Shown piece after piece: positions 1 to 8,556 of a stretch of 64,000 bases of DNA. Made by a program: the position numbers and the translations under genes. This DNA comes from Pseudopontixanthobacter vadosimaris. Lineage in GTDB: Bacteria > Pseudomonadota > Alphaproteobacteria > Sphingomonadales > Sphingomonadaceae. Position 1 is the first letter of the stretch. Each line of letters begins with the position of its first letter. Under the pieces are notes generated by a model. It did not search any database. It was given only the letters and a program-made list of their open reading frames with translations, and was not told the DNA's origin. The stretch spans positions 1 to 64,000 of the forward strand of contig NZ_JABASZ010000014.1 in assembly GCF_012979275.1 (NCBI RefSeq), written 5' to 3'.

Positions 1-2
1 CT

Positions 3-224
3 GCCGGCGTCGAGGCGGTGATCCCGGCTAGGAGCAACCGCCGCAACCCAGCCCCGCACGACCGGGAGAAATACCGCTGGCGCAACCTGGTCGAGCGGCT
101 GTTCAACAAGCTGAAGAACTGGCGCCGGGTCGCCACTCGCTACGACAAAACCAAAGAATCCTACCTTGGCTTCGTCGCCCTCGCTTCAATCAAACTCTGG
201 ATACCCTTTGTCCACGAAACCTAG
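3..224 (+). CDS. IS5-family transposase, C-terminal part (runs in from the left edge)
   Basis: The open frame is already open at the first base of the window, so the 5' part of the gene is missing from view. The visible 73 residues include the IS5/IS427-type C-terminal signature: an R-R-N-P stretch, then Y-R-W-R-N-L-V-E-R-L-F-N-K-L-K, then R-V-A-T-R-Y-D-K-T, followed by a hydrophobic end. The E in the V-E-R-L-F segment is expected to be the last acidic residue of the DDE catalytic triad. The reading frame stops normally at 222-224. I could not locate the element's terminal inverted repeat with confidence. It may be an intact insertion sequence or a remnant; the window edge prevents a decision. 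Confidence 0.85.
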   Translation, partial: AGVEAVIPARSNRRNPAPHDREKYRWRNLVERLFNKLKNWRRVATRYDKTKESYLGFVALASIKLWIPFVHET

Positions 225-460
225 TCATAAACAAAGCCATCAGTCTCGGCGCGCTGGTCGTAGCTGCGCTCTATGCCGTAGGAGTAACCCAGAGCTCCAT
301 TTAGGAGCGTCTTCCAACGGCCCAGCGAGACCATGTCGGGATGCGAACGTCGGGCGACTGGGGCAGCAAGAGTCCCAATGTTCTACGCCATTCACAAGCT
401 TGAGGTCGAAGGTTCTCGAGACAAACGCAAAGTTAACCGAATGAATGTCAATCGGGTTTT
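225..460. other. Gap between IS transposase and DUF4402 gene
   Basis: This stretch holds the unseen right end of the insertion sequence and the upstream region of the DUF4402 gene. The only long frame in it (166-444) overlaps the transposase and has no recognisable protein features, so I do not call it a gene. Confidence 0.5.
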
Positions 461-1030
461 ATGTGCTTTGTTTCTCGAAACGAAATTGAATCGCCCCGAC
501 GCATTGCCGTAAGCTCGGCCGGCTTGTCCATTGCGTGGCTGGTCGCATTCTCACTTGCGACTATCTTGAGCGAGTCGCCTTCACATGCGGAGGCAGCTCA
601 ATCAGATGCGTCCGTAATCATCGAAACGCCAGGGCGCTTACAAAAGGCGGGCGATCTCGACTTCGGACGGCTGGCTGTAACTGGAACTGCCGGAACCGTC
701 AGGATCGCGCCAAACGGCAGCGTGACTTACACTGGTGGAACTGTAGCATCGGGCGGAACGCCACGAGCCGCCACTTTCAAACTGCAGACTCGCTTGATCG
801 ACTTTGTGACCTTCCGGGGACCTACAGGGGGTGACACGATTCAATTGAAGCACAAGCAAGACTCAACCGTTAGGATGACCTTGCGCAATTTCACGACCGA
901 CTTGCGTAGCGGGCTGTACCTATTCACCCGCACGGTGACCTTCCACGTAGGAGGGACATTGGATGTCGCGGCGAACCAGAAGCCGGGAGTTTATCAAGGA
1001 ACCTTCCTGGTAACAATCGACATGCCGTAG
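461..1030 (+). CDS. Secreted DUF4402 domain protein
   Basis: A 189-residue protein with an N-terminal export signal (hydrophobic segment about residues 20-43, ending near S-H-A-E-A). The rest fits DUF4402: an early L-D-F-G-R-L-A-V strand, a G-T-V-R-I-A-P-N-G segment near residue 80, and a C-terminal V-G-G-T-L-x-V followed by P-G-V-Y-x-G-T-F-L-V-T-I. DUF4402 proteins are small beta-rich exported proteins, often found with fimbrial or surface genes, and their exact role is not established. No usher or chaperone gene is nearby. The GC content looks lower than in the core genes downstream, and with the IS fragment to the left this suggests acquired DNA. The ATG at 461 is used; the long pre-signal segment leaves room for a shorter start. 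Confidence 0.8.
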   Translation: MCFVSRNEIESPRRIAVSSAGLSIAWLVAFSLATILSESPSHAEAAQSDASVIIETPGRLQKAGDLDFGRLAVTGTAGTVRIAPNGSVTYTGGTVASGGTPRAATFKLQTRLIDFVTFRGPTGGDTIQLKHKQDSTVRMTLRNFTTDLRSGLYLFTRTVTFHVGGTLDVAANQKPGVYQGTFLVTIDMP

Positions 1031-1361
1031 GCTTTGTGAAATTGTTCTATGACACCTATTTCGATTTCTATTCCCGCTGAGGTTCAGATCACGTGAACTG
1101 CACAGATGCCGGATCAGGAGGCTCTGTGACGGGCAGGACGGCGGGTGTCGCGGTGAACCGATCGCGCGCCAGCCAAAGCGAAGGTAGTGAAGGGAAAACC
1201 GCTTCGCCGTGGGAAGGTGGCGTGGTGCGCGGGCAGGCTGGACCGCGCCGAGGCGTAGCGGTGCGTCCCTCGTAAATTCAACGACCGCAGCGGCGGGGGC
1301 GTTCATGCCGCCTCAACGACGCCAGCGCCCCGTGCCGCGAGACGCGGGGCGCTGCTCCTGA
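1031..1361. other. Non-coding gap in the accessory segment
   Basis: I see no supportable gene here. A 60-codon frame at 1093-1275 has no start-site signal or recognisable composition. The one clear structure is the hairpin at 1323-1354. The segment is GC-rich and repetitive in short G/C words, unlike the DUF4402 gene before it. Confidence 0.5.
1323..1354. terminator. Perfect 10-bp inverted repeat (possible terminator)
   Basis: CAGCGCCCCG at 1323-1332 pairs perfectly with CGGGGCGCTG at 1345-1354 across a 12-base loop. No T-run follows, so it would be a weak or factor-assisted terminator at best. It lies directly before the start-less membrane protein frame and could also mark the end of an acquired segment. 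Confidence 0.45.
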
Positions 1362-1832
1362 CTGCTCGCCATCTCTATTCACGCCCGCTACAATGCCGCC
1401 ATTTGGACGGCCATCATATCAGCCCTTGCGGCGATAATTGCTTCGGCGGGCGCGATCATCCTTACGAAGCAGAAGGAGCGGGAGGCCGCATGGCGCGCCA
1501 AGAAGCTCGATTACTACGAGGAGTTCTTCGGTGCGGCGAGCGGCATCGTGGGCGACACCGCGCCGCCCGACGCGAAGGTGCGATTCGCCACCGCCGTGAA
1601 CAACCTGCACCTCATCGGTTCGCCCTCCGTCATCGTTGCGCTGCACGCGTTCACTGACGAGATTGCGGAGAGCAACAGGGCGAACATGGAGCGCGACCGG
1701 CACGACGAGCTTTGGTCCCGGCTTGTCTGGGAGATTCGGAACGACCTTGGCGACGCGCCGGGCGACAGAGCGAATTTCTCAGCGCGGCTCTGGGCTTCGG
1801 GCACCGGGACTAATGTGCTGCCGCGCCCGTGA
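1362..1832 (+). CDS. Small single-span membrane protein; no normal start codon
   Basis: The frame opens after a stop at 1359-1361 and ends at 1832. Its translation begins with a short polar piece, then a clear membrane helix (A-A-I-W-T-A-I-I-S-A-L-A-A-I-I, about residues 9-31), a positive K-Q-K-E-R-E-A-A-W-R segment, and an acidic/aromatic cytoplasmic part (L-D-Y-Y-E-E-F-F) typical of small anchored proteins of unknown function. No ATG, GTG or TTG lies in frame before the helix; the first is GTG at 1548, after it. Either a CTG/ATT codon starts translation or the true 5' end was lost by rearrangement or frameshift. The helix makes a real coding history likely. Function is unknown. Confidence 0.5.
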   Translation: MLAISIHARYNAAIWTAIISALAAIIASAGAIILTKQKEREAAWRAKKLDYYEEFFGAASGIVGDTAPPDAKVRFATAVNNLHLIGSPSVIVALHAFTDEIAESNRANMERDRHDELWSRLVWEIRNDLGDAPGDRANFSARLWASGTGTNVLPRP

Positions 1833-1833
1833 C

Positions 1834-1923
<90 letters not shown>

Positions 1924-2044
1924 ATGCCATTCACCGCGACGACGGCTAGAATGGTGCTAGATGCCTCGCCACCCTCGCTGCAACTCTAATCGCGGACTGG
2001 TGACTAAGCGATTGCAACACAACAACATTCTCTCAGTCTTGCTC

Positions 2045-2111
2045 GGCACGGTTTCGCAACCCCTACCAGTTTTCAAGACCGGTGCTTTCAACCGCTCAGC
2101 CACCTGTCCGC
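2045..2111 (-). pseudogene. Truncated tRNA-Ser(TGA) remnant
   Basis: On the minus strand from 2111, the sequence reads as the first two thirds of a serine tRNA: acceptor 5' strand GCGGACA, a D arm with GGCTGAGCGGTTGAAAGC, an anticodon stem CCGGT/ACTGG with loop CTTGAAA (anticodon TGA at 2073-2075), and the beginning of a variable arm. The T arm and 3' acceptor strand are absent: no GGTTCGAATC-like T loop and no TGTCCGC follow, and I did not find the missing end elsewhere in 1-2110. It cannot make a functional tRNA. It looks like a gene cut by a deletion or by integration and excision of an element. Confidence 0.8.
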
Positions 2112-2239
2112 GGACACGCAGGACTAGTCGCCTCTTCTCCTATTGTCACCCGATTCCGCGTTCATGCTGCAGCTTGTATGGAGCCTTTACAGGCGTCGTC
2201 AGTTCCAAGATCAAATCAAACCGAAAAATCGAAGGCTTC

Positions 2240-3262
2240 ATGAAAATACTTCCTGCCATCCTTGTCGCCCTTTCCGCCAGCGTCGCAACAATGTCGCCTG
2301 CACCGGCAGCCGCACAGGACATGGCTTTCGACGCATATAAACAATTGCTCATCGCGCGGGCCCGCGCAGAAGGAGTGAGCGACCGGACCATTCAGCGCAT
2401 GACGTATGATCTGACGCCCAATCAGCGGGTGATCGAACTCGATGAAGGTCAGCCGGGGTCGTCTTCGGGGTCGGGTTACCCGCGTCTCGCTCCCTACATC
2501 GCGACTCATGTGGACAATGCGCGTATCTCCGGTGGCCGCCGCACCCTTTCAGCGGTGCGTTCTCATGCCGAGGGTGCGGAGAACCAGTTCGGAGTTCCTG
2601 CCGAGATCCTGGTTGCGATCTGGGGCCATGAAACGAACTATGGAACTTACAAGGGTAATTTCGACCTCGCGCGATCGCTCGCCACCCTAGCCTGGGAGGG
2701 GCGCCGCCGAGATCTGTTCGAGCAGGAATTCGTCGATCTGTTAAAGATTGCCGATCGTGGATTCGATCGGTCGCAGCTTGTCGGCAGCTGGGCCGGGGCG
2801 TTTGGCAATCCACAGTTCCTGCCAAGCGTCTATCTCCGACTGGCCGTCGACGGTGACGGTGACGGCCGCGCCGACATCTTCAACAATCGCGCAGACACCC
2901 TCTACTCGATAGCGAATTATTTTCGCGACGCGGGGTGGCGTACCGGGCAGCCGTGGGGAGTGCGTGCCTCCATACCGGCAGGGTTCGACTTCGGCACTCT
3001 GGATAATGAAATCATCGCACCGGTCTGCCCCCGCGTGCACGAACGCCACAGCCAGTGGCGAACCGTAGCCGAATGGCGCGCACTTGGCGTTCAGCCTCAG
3101 GAATATCTGGCTGACGACGTCATGGTATCGCTGTTTCAGCCTGACGGTGCCGGATCGCCCGCTTGGCTCCTCACTGCAAATTACCGCGTCATTCTCGAGT
3201 ATAATTGCTCCAATTACTACGCCATGAGCGTGGGGCTTTTGGCTGACGAGATTGCGGGCTAA
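2240..3262 (+). CDS. mltB: Lytic murein transglycosylase, MltB family
   Basis: A 340-residue exported protein. A signal peptide covers about residues 1-26 (cleavage near A-A-A-Q-D). Catalytic residue Glu131 is in I-W-G-H-E-T-N-Y-G, the MltB/slt35 active-site motif, and the family blocks S-W-A-G-A-F-G-N-P-Q-F-L-P-S and I-A-N-Y-F follow. Family members cleave the MurNAc-GlcNAc bond of peptidoglycan without water, forming 1,6-anhydro ends, in the periplasm. The ATG at 2240 is chosen because it begins the signal peptide; the open frame extends back to 1961 but would cover the tRNA remnant. There is no lipobox, so it is probably a soluble form. The following gene is a D,D-carboxypeptidase, giving a small cell-wall pair. 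Confidence 0.93.
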   Translation: MKILPAILVALSASVATMSPAPAAAQDMAFDAYKQLLIARARAEGVSDRTIQRMTYDLTPNQRVIELDEGQPGSSSGSGYPRLAPYIATHVDNARISGGRRTLSAVRSHAEGAENQFGVPAEILVAIWGHETNYGTYKGNFDLARSLATLAWEGRRRDLFEQEFVDLLKIADRGFDRSQLVGSWAGAFGNPQFLPSVYLRLAVDGDGDGRADIFNNRADTLYSIANYFRDAGWRTGQPWGVRASIPAGFDFGTLDNEIIAPVCPRVHERHSQWRTVAEWRALGVQPQEYLADDVMVSLFQPDGAGSPAWLLTANYRVILEYNCSNYYAMSVGLLADEIAG

Positions 3263-3455
3263 GGGCCAGCGCGCAGCAGCTGAGATAGGTTCGATTGAAG
3301 CGGCAATCTATACCGCCCTTGCGGCCCGGAAGGTGCCGCGGGCGAATGCTTCCTGCCAACAAGTTCCAGCGGTCGTAATTGTCAGAGGGACGGGTTACAG
3401 CGGTGCTTCGGTCGGCTATCGATGCGATCTCATTCGCTTGCCAGTAGGAGCCAAG

Positions 3456-4616
3456 ATGAAACCCGTCGTGAAATCTGTGTTGATGACGGCGCTCCTCCTG
3501 TTCGCGGCACCGCCTGCACCGGCTCAGGGCAGCAAGTTCGAAGTTCCCGATCCGCAGGAGATCCCCGTTGCGCTGATGGTCGATCTCTCCAATGGACAGA
3601 CGCTCTTCGCACGCGACCCCGACAGGCGGTTCATGCCCGCGTCCGTTACGAAGGTCATGACGACCTTCCTTGCATTCGAGCTGATCGATGCCGGCAAGAT
3701 CGATCTGGCGCAGATATTCACGATGAGCAGCAATGCTTTCGACAATTGGCACCGGGTCGGGTCGACCATGTTCCTGTCCGAAGATGCCAGGATCACGGTC
3801 GACCAACTGCTCCATGGCGTCACGACCGTGTCGGCAAATGACGGGTCCGTCGTCCTTGCCGAAGGGGCGGCGGGCTCCGTTGATGCCTGGACCAGTCTGA
3901 TGAATGCCAAGGCGGCAGAAATCGGCATGCGCGACAGCCGTTTCTATTCACCGAACGGTTATCCGGACGAGGGGCGCACCTTCGTCTCGGCCAACGATCT
4001 GGTGCGCCTCGCATCGGCCATGATAAAGCGCCATCCGGAAAAATTCCGGCATTTTATCGGGCAGGAGATGTATGAATACGATGGTATTACCCAATACAAT
4101 CATGACCCGCTGATCGGCAGGGTAGAAGGCGCGGACGGCATAAAGACGGGTTTCACGAATGAAGCCGGCTACACCTACCTCGGGACGGCCCAGAGGGGAC
4201 CCCGCAGGCTGGCCATGGTGGTGGCGGGTGCTGACCGGGCGAGTATACGCAATCGCGCCGCCGTCAGTTTCATGGAATGGGGGTTCGACGCTTTCGAGAG
4301 CCGGCGCCTGTTTGAGAACGGTGAGATCATCGCCGCAGCATCCCTGCAAAATGCGAATGCACGTAGCCTGCCGCTGAGAAGTGGCGGACCGTTGAGAATA
4401 TCGGTGCCGAAGGGCAGCAATCCGGAGGTAACTCTTGCGCTTTCCTACGAAGGCCCCCTGCGTGCGCCTGTTGAGGCGGGCGAGAAGGTTGCTGAGCTGG
4501 AAATCACGATCGAGGGGATGGAGCCGTTTTCCGTGCCTCTGTTCGCAGCGCAAGCTGCAGAAAAGGCGTCCTTTTTCCAGCGAATTGCGAATGGCATCAC
4601 GGGCATGTTCGCATGA
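3456..4616 (+). CDS. D-alanyl-D-alanine carboxypeptidase (PBP5/6 class, S11 family)
   Basis: A 386-residue serine peptidase that removes the terminal D-Ala from peptidoglycan pentapeptides in the periplasm. A signal peptide covers about residues 1-24. The three penicillin-binding motifs are all present: S63-V-T-K66, S126-A-N128 and K230-T-G232. A C-terminal beta domain of PBP5 type follows, ending in a short amphipathic F-F-Q-R-I-A-N-G-I-T-G-M-F-A tail suited to membrane attachment. The ATG at 3456 has a TAGGAG ribosome site and starts the signal peptide; the open frame runs further upstream without coding character. Its stop overlaps the tmk start by 4 bases, beginning a tightly coupled + strand operon. 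Confidence 0.95.
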   Translation: MKPVVKSVLMTALLLFAAPPAPAQGSKFEVPDPQEIPVALMVDLSNGQTLFARDPDRRFMPASVTKVMTTFLAFELIDAGKIDLAQIFTMSSNAFDNWHRVGSTMFLSEDARITVDQLLHGVTTVSANDGSVVLAEGAAGSVDAWTSLMNAKAAEIGMRDSRFYSPNGYPDEGRTFVSANDLVRLASAMIKRHPEKFRHFIGQEMYEYDGITQYNHDPLIGRVEGADGIKTGFTNEAGYTYLGTAQRGPRRLAMVVAGADRASIRNRAAVSFMEWGFDAFESRRLFENGEIIAAASLQNANARSLPLRSGGPLRISVPKGSNPEVTLALSYEGPLRAPVEAGEKVAELEITIEGMEPFSVPLFAAQAAEKASFFQRIANGITGMFA

Positions 4617-5263
4617 AACGAGGCAAGTTCATCGTATTAGAAGGGGGCGAAGGCGCAGGCAAATCCACTCAGGCGCGTCGCCTCGTGGCATATCTGCATG
4701 GCCGGAATATCCCGGCGATACTGACACGGGAACCTGGCGGCACGGCGGGAGCAGAGGCTATTCGTGCGCTGTTGCTGGAGCAGCCTGTGGGGCATGAGGG
4801 GTGGGGAATGAGGGCGGAAGCACTGCTCTTTGCCGCGGCCCGCTCCGACCATGTCGAGAAAGTGATCGAACCCGCTCTTGCCGAGGGCCGTTGGGTCGTC
4901 TGCGACAGGTTCGTTGCTTCCAGCATCGCCTATCAGGGCGGGGCAGGGGGGCTGGACATGCAAGCCATCGATGATCTTCATCGATTCGGAAGCAACGGGC
5001 TGATGCCCGACCTGACCTTGATCATGAATGTCCCGCCGGCCCTGGCGGAGGAACGCCTGGCAAAACGTGACGGAGGTCTTTCGGACGCTATTTCGGCTCG
5101 GCCGGCGCATTACCACCGCAGGGTGGCGGCGACCTTCGCATCGGTGGCGGCCGATCCACGTCACCGTGTCAGCATGATCGACGGAGATGCTTCTGAGGAT
5201 GAGGTCTTCACATCTATTGCAAAGATCATTCAGCCGATGATCGAGCAGCCGGTCCGATGTTGA
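4613..5263 (+). CDS. tmk: Thymidylate kinase
   Basis: A 216-residue kinase phosphorylating dTMP to dTDP with ATP, a step of dTTP synthesis. The P-loop G-G-E-G-A-G-K-S is at residues 11-18, and the D-R-F motif with the following S-S-I-A-Y-Q-G substrate segment is near residue 98. The length is typical for bacterial tmk. Its start overlaps the dac stop by 4 bases and its end overlaps holB by 7 bases, so it is translated as part of the dac-tmk-holB-metG-tatD chain. The tmk-holB pairing is common in bacteria and links nucleotide supply with replication. Confidence 0.97.
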   Translation: MKRGKFIVLEGGEGAGKSTQARRLVAYLHGRNIPAILTREPGGTAGAEAIRALLLEQPVGHEGWGMRAEALLFAAARSDHVEKVIEPALAEGRWVVCDRFVASSIAYQGGAGGLDMQAIDDLHRFGSNGLMPDLTLIMNVPPALAEERLAKRDGGLSDAISARPAHYHRRVAATFASVAADPRHRVSMIDGDASEDEVFTSIAKIIQPMIEQPVRC

Positions 5264-6228
5264 TCGGACATGACGGCCCATGGTCCGAATGGATCAAGGC
5301 GACGGAGCAGGAGCGGGTGCACCATGCGTGGATGCTGACCGGTTCGCGGGGGATCGGCAAAATGCGTTTCGCCATGCGTGCCGCCCTGAACCTTGTCGCG
5401 GACGGAAACGCGCCTGCAGGCGATCATCCGCATCCCGATATTCTGATCCTGCGAAACCTGCCCAAGGATGAGAAGGAAGTTCGCAAACGCGAGGAAGGCA
5501 AGCCCTACGAATCCAGGCGAAGCATCTCGGTAGACCAGATACGGCAGATGCAGCGGCGGCTGACGACCCGGCCGACCTTGGGTGATCGCCGCGCAATCAT
5601 CGTGGATGCCGCCGATGATCTGGAGAAATCCGCCGCCAATGCGCTGCTCAAGAGCCTTGAGGAGCCGCCCGAAGGCTCCAAATTCCTGCTGGTGACGCAC
5701 CGACCGGCAAAACTCCTGCCGACGATCCGGTCTCGCTGCCGGGTCCTGCGGTTCGCTTCGGTCCCGAATGCCGAAATGCGAAGGTTCCTGGCCGAAAGGG
5801 TGGAGAATGCCGATGAGGGCACCATCGAGGCGGCGATTACGGCTGCTTCGGGATCGCCTGGCGCCGCTCTCGACTTCGTGAAGCGGGATCTCGCCCCTAT
5901 GGCCATGCTGATGCGCAATATCGTCGGGACGGGAGATCGAGACTTCGCTTTGCGAGGATCACTTGCGGAAGCGATCGGCGCACGACCGGACCGCGAAAGA
6001 TTGCATGCGGCACTTGATCTGGCGCGGGCGATCCTGTCTGCGCGCCTGTCGGATGAGGACGCTGTCGCTGATGCAGCTGACGTAACCCGCATGATTGAGG
6101 CCCATTCCGCTCTGGTGAGGCTCGGCAATGAAGCGCCCACGTTCAATTACGATCCTGCCATGCTGGTGATGGAGATCGGAACCTTGCTCGCATCGGCAGC
6201 GCCGCTTAGAGAGCGCATCGATGCCTGA
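5257..6228 (+). CDS. holB: DNA polymerase III delta' subunit
   Basis: A 323-residue AAA+ clamp-loader subunit. The N-terminal part reads M-L-T-G-S-R-G-I-G-K, a degenerate P-loop, followed by H-P-D-I-L-I-L and the conserved sensor region A-A-N-A-L-L-K-S-L-E-E-P-P with downstream L-P-T-I-R-S-R-C (the SRC arginine-finger motif). In the clamp loader, delta' acts as the stator for sliding-clamp loading. It overlaps tmk by 7 bases and metG by 8, which fits coupled translation. The usual zinc-binding cysteines of gamma/tau-type subunits are not evident, in line with many alphaproteobacterial HolB proteins. Confidence 0.93.
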   Translation: MLIGHDGPWSEWIKATEQERVHHAWMLTGSRGIGKMRFAMRAALNLVADGNAPAGDHPHPDILILRNLPKDEKEVRKREEGKPYESRRSISVDQIRQMQRRLTTRPTLGDRRAIIVDAADDLEKSAANALLKSLEEPPEGSKFLLVTHRPAKLLPTIRSRCRVLRFASVPNAEMRRFLAERVENADEGTIEAAITAASGSPGAALDFVKRDLAPMAMLMRNIVGTGDRDFALRGSLAEAIGARPDRERLHAALDLARAILSARLSDEDAVADAADVTRMIEAHSALVRLGNEAPTFNYDPAMLVMEIGTLLASAAPLRERIDA

Positions 6229-7780
6229 CCCTTTCTATATAACGACTGCCATCAGCTACCCTAACGGTCGGCCCCATATCGGCCACGCTTATGAAGCCAT
6301 TGCCGCCGATGTCATCGCCAGGTTCCAGCGCATGGAAGGCCGGGATGTCCGTCTGCAGACAGGAACGGACGAACACGGACTCAAAATGGCTCGCAAGGCG
6401 CAGGAAACCGGTCAGACAACCCGTGCGTTGGCCGATGAAATGTCAGGGCATTTCAAGGCAATGTGCGATGGTCTTGATATCAGTTATGATCGATTCATCC
6501 GCACCGTTGATCCCGATCATCACCGGGCCAGCCAAGCACTCTGGTCGTCAATGGCCGCAAATGGCGATTTGTACCTTGATCGCTACGAGGGCTGGTATTC
6601 GGTCAGGGACGAAGCCTTCTACGACGAAGGCGAACTGATCGCCTCCGAGGACGGCACGCATTTGTCGCCGAACCACACCCCCGTAGAATGGACGGTAGAG
6701 GAAAGCTGGTTCTTTCGACTTTCCAGATATCAGGATCGGCTTCTGCAGTTGTTTGAAGATCATCCTGATTTTCTGCAACCTGAAAGTCGCCGGAACGAGA
6801 TGATCGCTTTCGTGGCAGGCGGACTTCGCGACTTGTCGATTTCAAGGACGAGTTTCGATTGGGGCGTACCGGTTCCGGGCAGTGACGGCCACGTGATGTA
6901 TGTCTGGGTGGATGCGCTGACGAATTATCTTACCGGCGTCGGCTATCCGGATGGTGGTGAGCAGTGGAAGAAATACTGGCCCGCCAGTCTGCATCTGATC
7001 GGCAAGGATATCGTTCGCTTTCACGCGGTGTACTGGCCGGCTTTCCTGATGAGTGCCGGACTGGAACTGCCAAAGAAGATCTTCGGTCATGGCTTTCTGC
7101 TCAATCGCGGCCAGAAGGAATCCAAGTCGCTCGGGAATGTGACCGACCCGCTTGCCCTCGCGGGACGGTTCGGTGTGGATAATCTGCGCTATTACCTGAT
7201 GCGCGATGTCGGCTTTGGACAGGATGGCAGCTATTCGGCAGAAGCCATTGTTCTGCGGACGAATGCCGAGCTGGCAAACAGCTTTGGCAATCTGGCGCAG
7301 CGTATCCTGTCGATAATCTTCAAGAATTGCGATGGTCGCCTCGAGGCGAACATCGCTGCTAGTGCAGAGGACGAAAAACTCGAGAAAGAGGTTCTCGATC
7401 AGATCAGCGAGCTTCGAGCCGCTTTCCACGATCTTGCCTTCAGCGAAGGCTTGGCATCATGGATGAAAGCCGTTTTCGCTTGCAACCAGTTCGTCGACGA
7501 CATGGCACCCTGGGCATTGAAGAAGACAGATCCGGATCGCATGATTGCCGTTCTGATGGTATTGTTCCGATGTATCCGGCACCTTGCCATTGGCGTGCGA
7601 CCGGTGGTGCCCGGATCGGCCGACGCGCTGCTCGACCAGATGGGGATCGCACCGGATGAGCGCGAATATGCTGCACTGGATGACCCGCACTGGTTTCGCG
7701 AGCTGGCGCGTGATTTCCGGGTGACGCAACCGCGAGGCGTTTTTCCGCGCCTCGAGCTTCCCGAAGCGGAGGAGGCCTGA
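6221..7780 (+). CDS. metG: Methionyl-tRNA synthetase
   Basis: A 519-residue class I synthetase charging tRNA-Met. The HIGH motif is H19-I-G-H22 and the KMSKS equivalent appears as Q-K-E-S-K-S-L-G-N near residue 300. The connective peptide has no Cys-x-x-Cys zinc knuckle, placing it with the shorter zinc-free MetG type found in many alphaproteobacteria; there is also no C-terminal tRNA-binding (EMAP/OB) extension. The C-terminal helical anticodon-binding part contains W-A-L-K-K. It overlaps holB by 8 bases and shares one base with tatD, the usual metG-tatD order. Confidence 0.97.
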   Translation: MPDPFYITTAISYPNGRPHIGHAYEAIAADVIARFQRMEGRDVRLQTGTDEHGLKMARKAQETGQTTRALADEMSGHFKAMCDGLDISYDRFIRTVDPDHHRASQALWSSMAANGDLYLDRYEGWYSVRDEAFYDEGELIASEDGTHLSPNHTPVEWTVEESWFFRLSRYQDRLLQLFEDHPDFLQPESRRNEMIAFVAGGLRDLSISRTSFDWGVPVPGSDGHVMYVWVDALTNYLTGVGYPDGGEQWKKYWPASLHLIGKDIVRFHAVYWPAFLMSAGLELPKKIFGHGFLLNRGQKESKSLGNVTDPLALAGRFGVDNLRYYLMRDVGFGQDGSYSAEAIVLRTNAELANSFGNLAQRILSIIFKNCDGRLEANIAASAEDEKLEKEVLDQISELRAAFHDLAFSEGLASWMKAVFACNQFVDDMAPWALKKTDPDRMIAVLMVLFRCIRHLAIGVRPVVPGSADALLDQMGIAPDEREYAALDDPHWFRELARDFRVTQPRGVFPRLELPEAEEA

Positions 7781-8556
7781 TGCTGGTCGATAGCCATTGC
7801 CACCTCGAATATGAAGGTTTGGCCGAGCGGCAATCGGAAGCCTTGCAGAGTGCGCGGCAGGTAGGCGTCAGTGCATTTCTGAACATCTCTACCCGCCGAT
7901 CGGAATGGGAGCGTGTGGTAGGCACTGCCAGTCGTCACGATGATGTCTGGGCGAGTGTCGGCATTCATCCTCACGAAGCCGATTCGCATGACGGTCTGGG
8001 GAAGGGCACTTTGCTTGCCGCAGCCGAAGACGCGCGGGTGATCGGCATCGGCGAGACGGGTCTCGACTATCATTACAACAGATCGGAACATGAGACACAG
8101 CAGCGCCTGTTTCGAATGCATATTGATGTCGCACGGGAAACGCGGCTGCCGGTGATCATCCATACACGGGATGCGGAAGACGATACATATGCAATTCTAG
8201 CGGAGGAAATGGAGAAGGGCATGTTTCCCGCGCTGATCCACTGCTTCACCGCGTCTGCCGATTTCGCTCGCAAGGTTCTGGCGCTTGGTCTCTCGATTTC
8301 GCTTTCGGGAATCGTAACTTTCAAGAACGCCAGGGACTTGCAGGAGATAGCTGCGACCCTGCCCAGAAACCGCCTGCTGGTGGAGACAGACAGCCCATTC
8401 CTGGCGCCGGTCCCCCATCGCGGGAAGCCGTGTGAACCGGCGTTCGTTCGCAGCACGGCTGAATTTCTGGCGACTCTGCGGAATGAAAGCTTCGACGATC
8501 TTGCGGCGGCAACCTCCGACAATTTCTATGCCCTTTTCACCAAGGCTGCGCGATGA
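7780..8556 (+). CDS. tatD: TatD-family metal-dependent hydrolase / DNase
   Basis: A 258-residue TIM-barrel hydrolase. Metal ligands are visible as D-S-H-C-H-L near the N-terminus, G-E-T-G-L-D-Y-H-Y (Glu) around residue 95, I-H-T-R-D-A (His) near 127, H-C-F-T (His) near 152, and V-E-T-D-S-P-F-L (Asp) near 205. Family members are 3'-5' DNases or related hydrolases with roles in DNA repair; the exact substrate here is unproven. Starting one base before the end of metG and ending in a 4-base overlap with the next MBL-fold gene, it sits in the middle of the operon. Confidence 0.92.
   Translation: MLVDSHCHLEYEGLAERQSEALQSARQVGVSAFLNISTRRSEWERVVGTASRHDDVWASVGIHPHEADSHDGLGKGTLLAAAEDARVIGIGETGLDYHYNRSEHETQQRLFRMHIDVARETRLPVIIHTRDAEDDTYAILAEEMEKGMFPALIHCFTASADFARKVLALGLSISLSGIVTFKNARDLQEIAATLPRNRLLVETDSPFLAPVPHRGKPCEPAFVRSTAEFLATLRNESFDDLAAATSDNFYALFTKAAR

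Noticed and set aside
1093-1275. 60-residue frame in the accessory gap
   Set aside because: No start-site signal, no recognisable composition, and it lies in short G/C-rich repeats.
2045-2111. Taking the second tRNA-Ser as functional
   Set aside because: The T arm and the 3' acceptor strand are missing, so it cannot form a complete tRNA.
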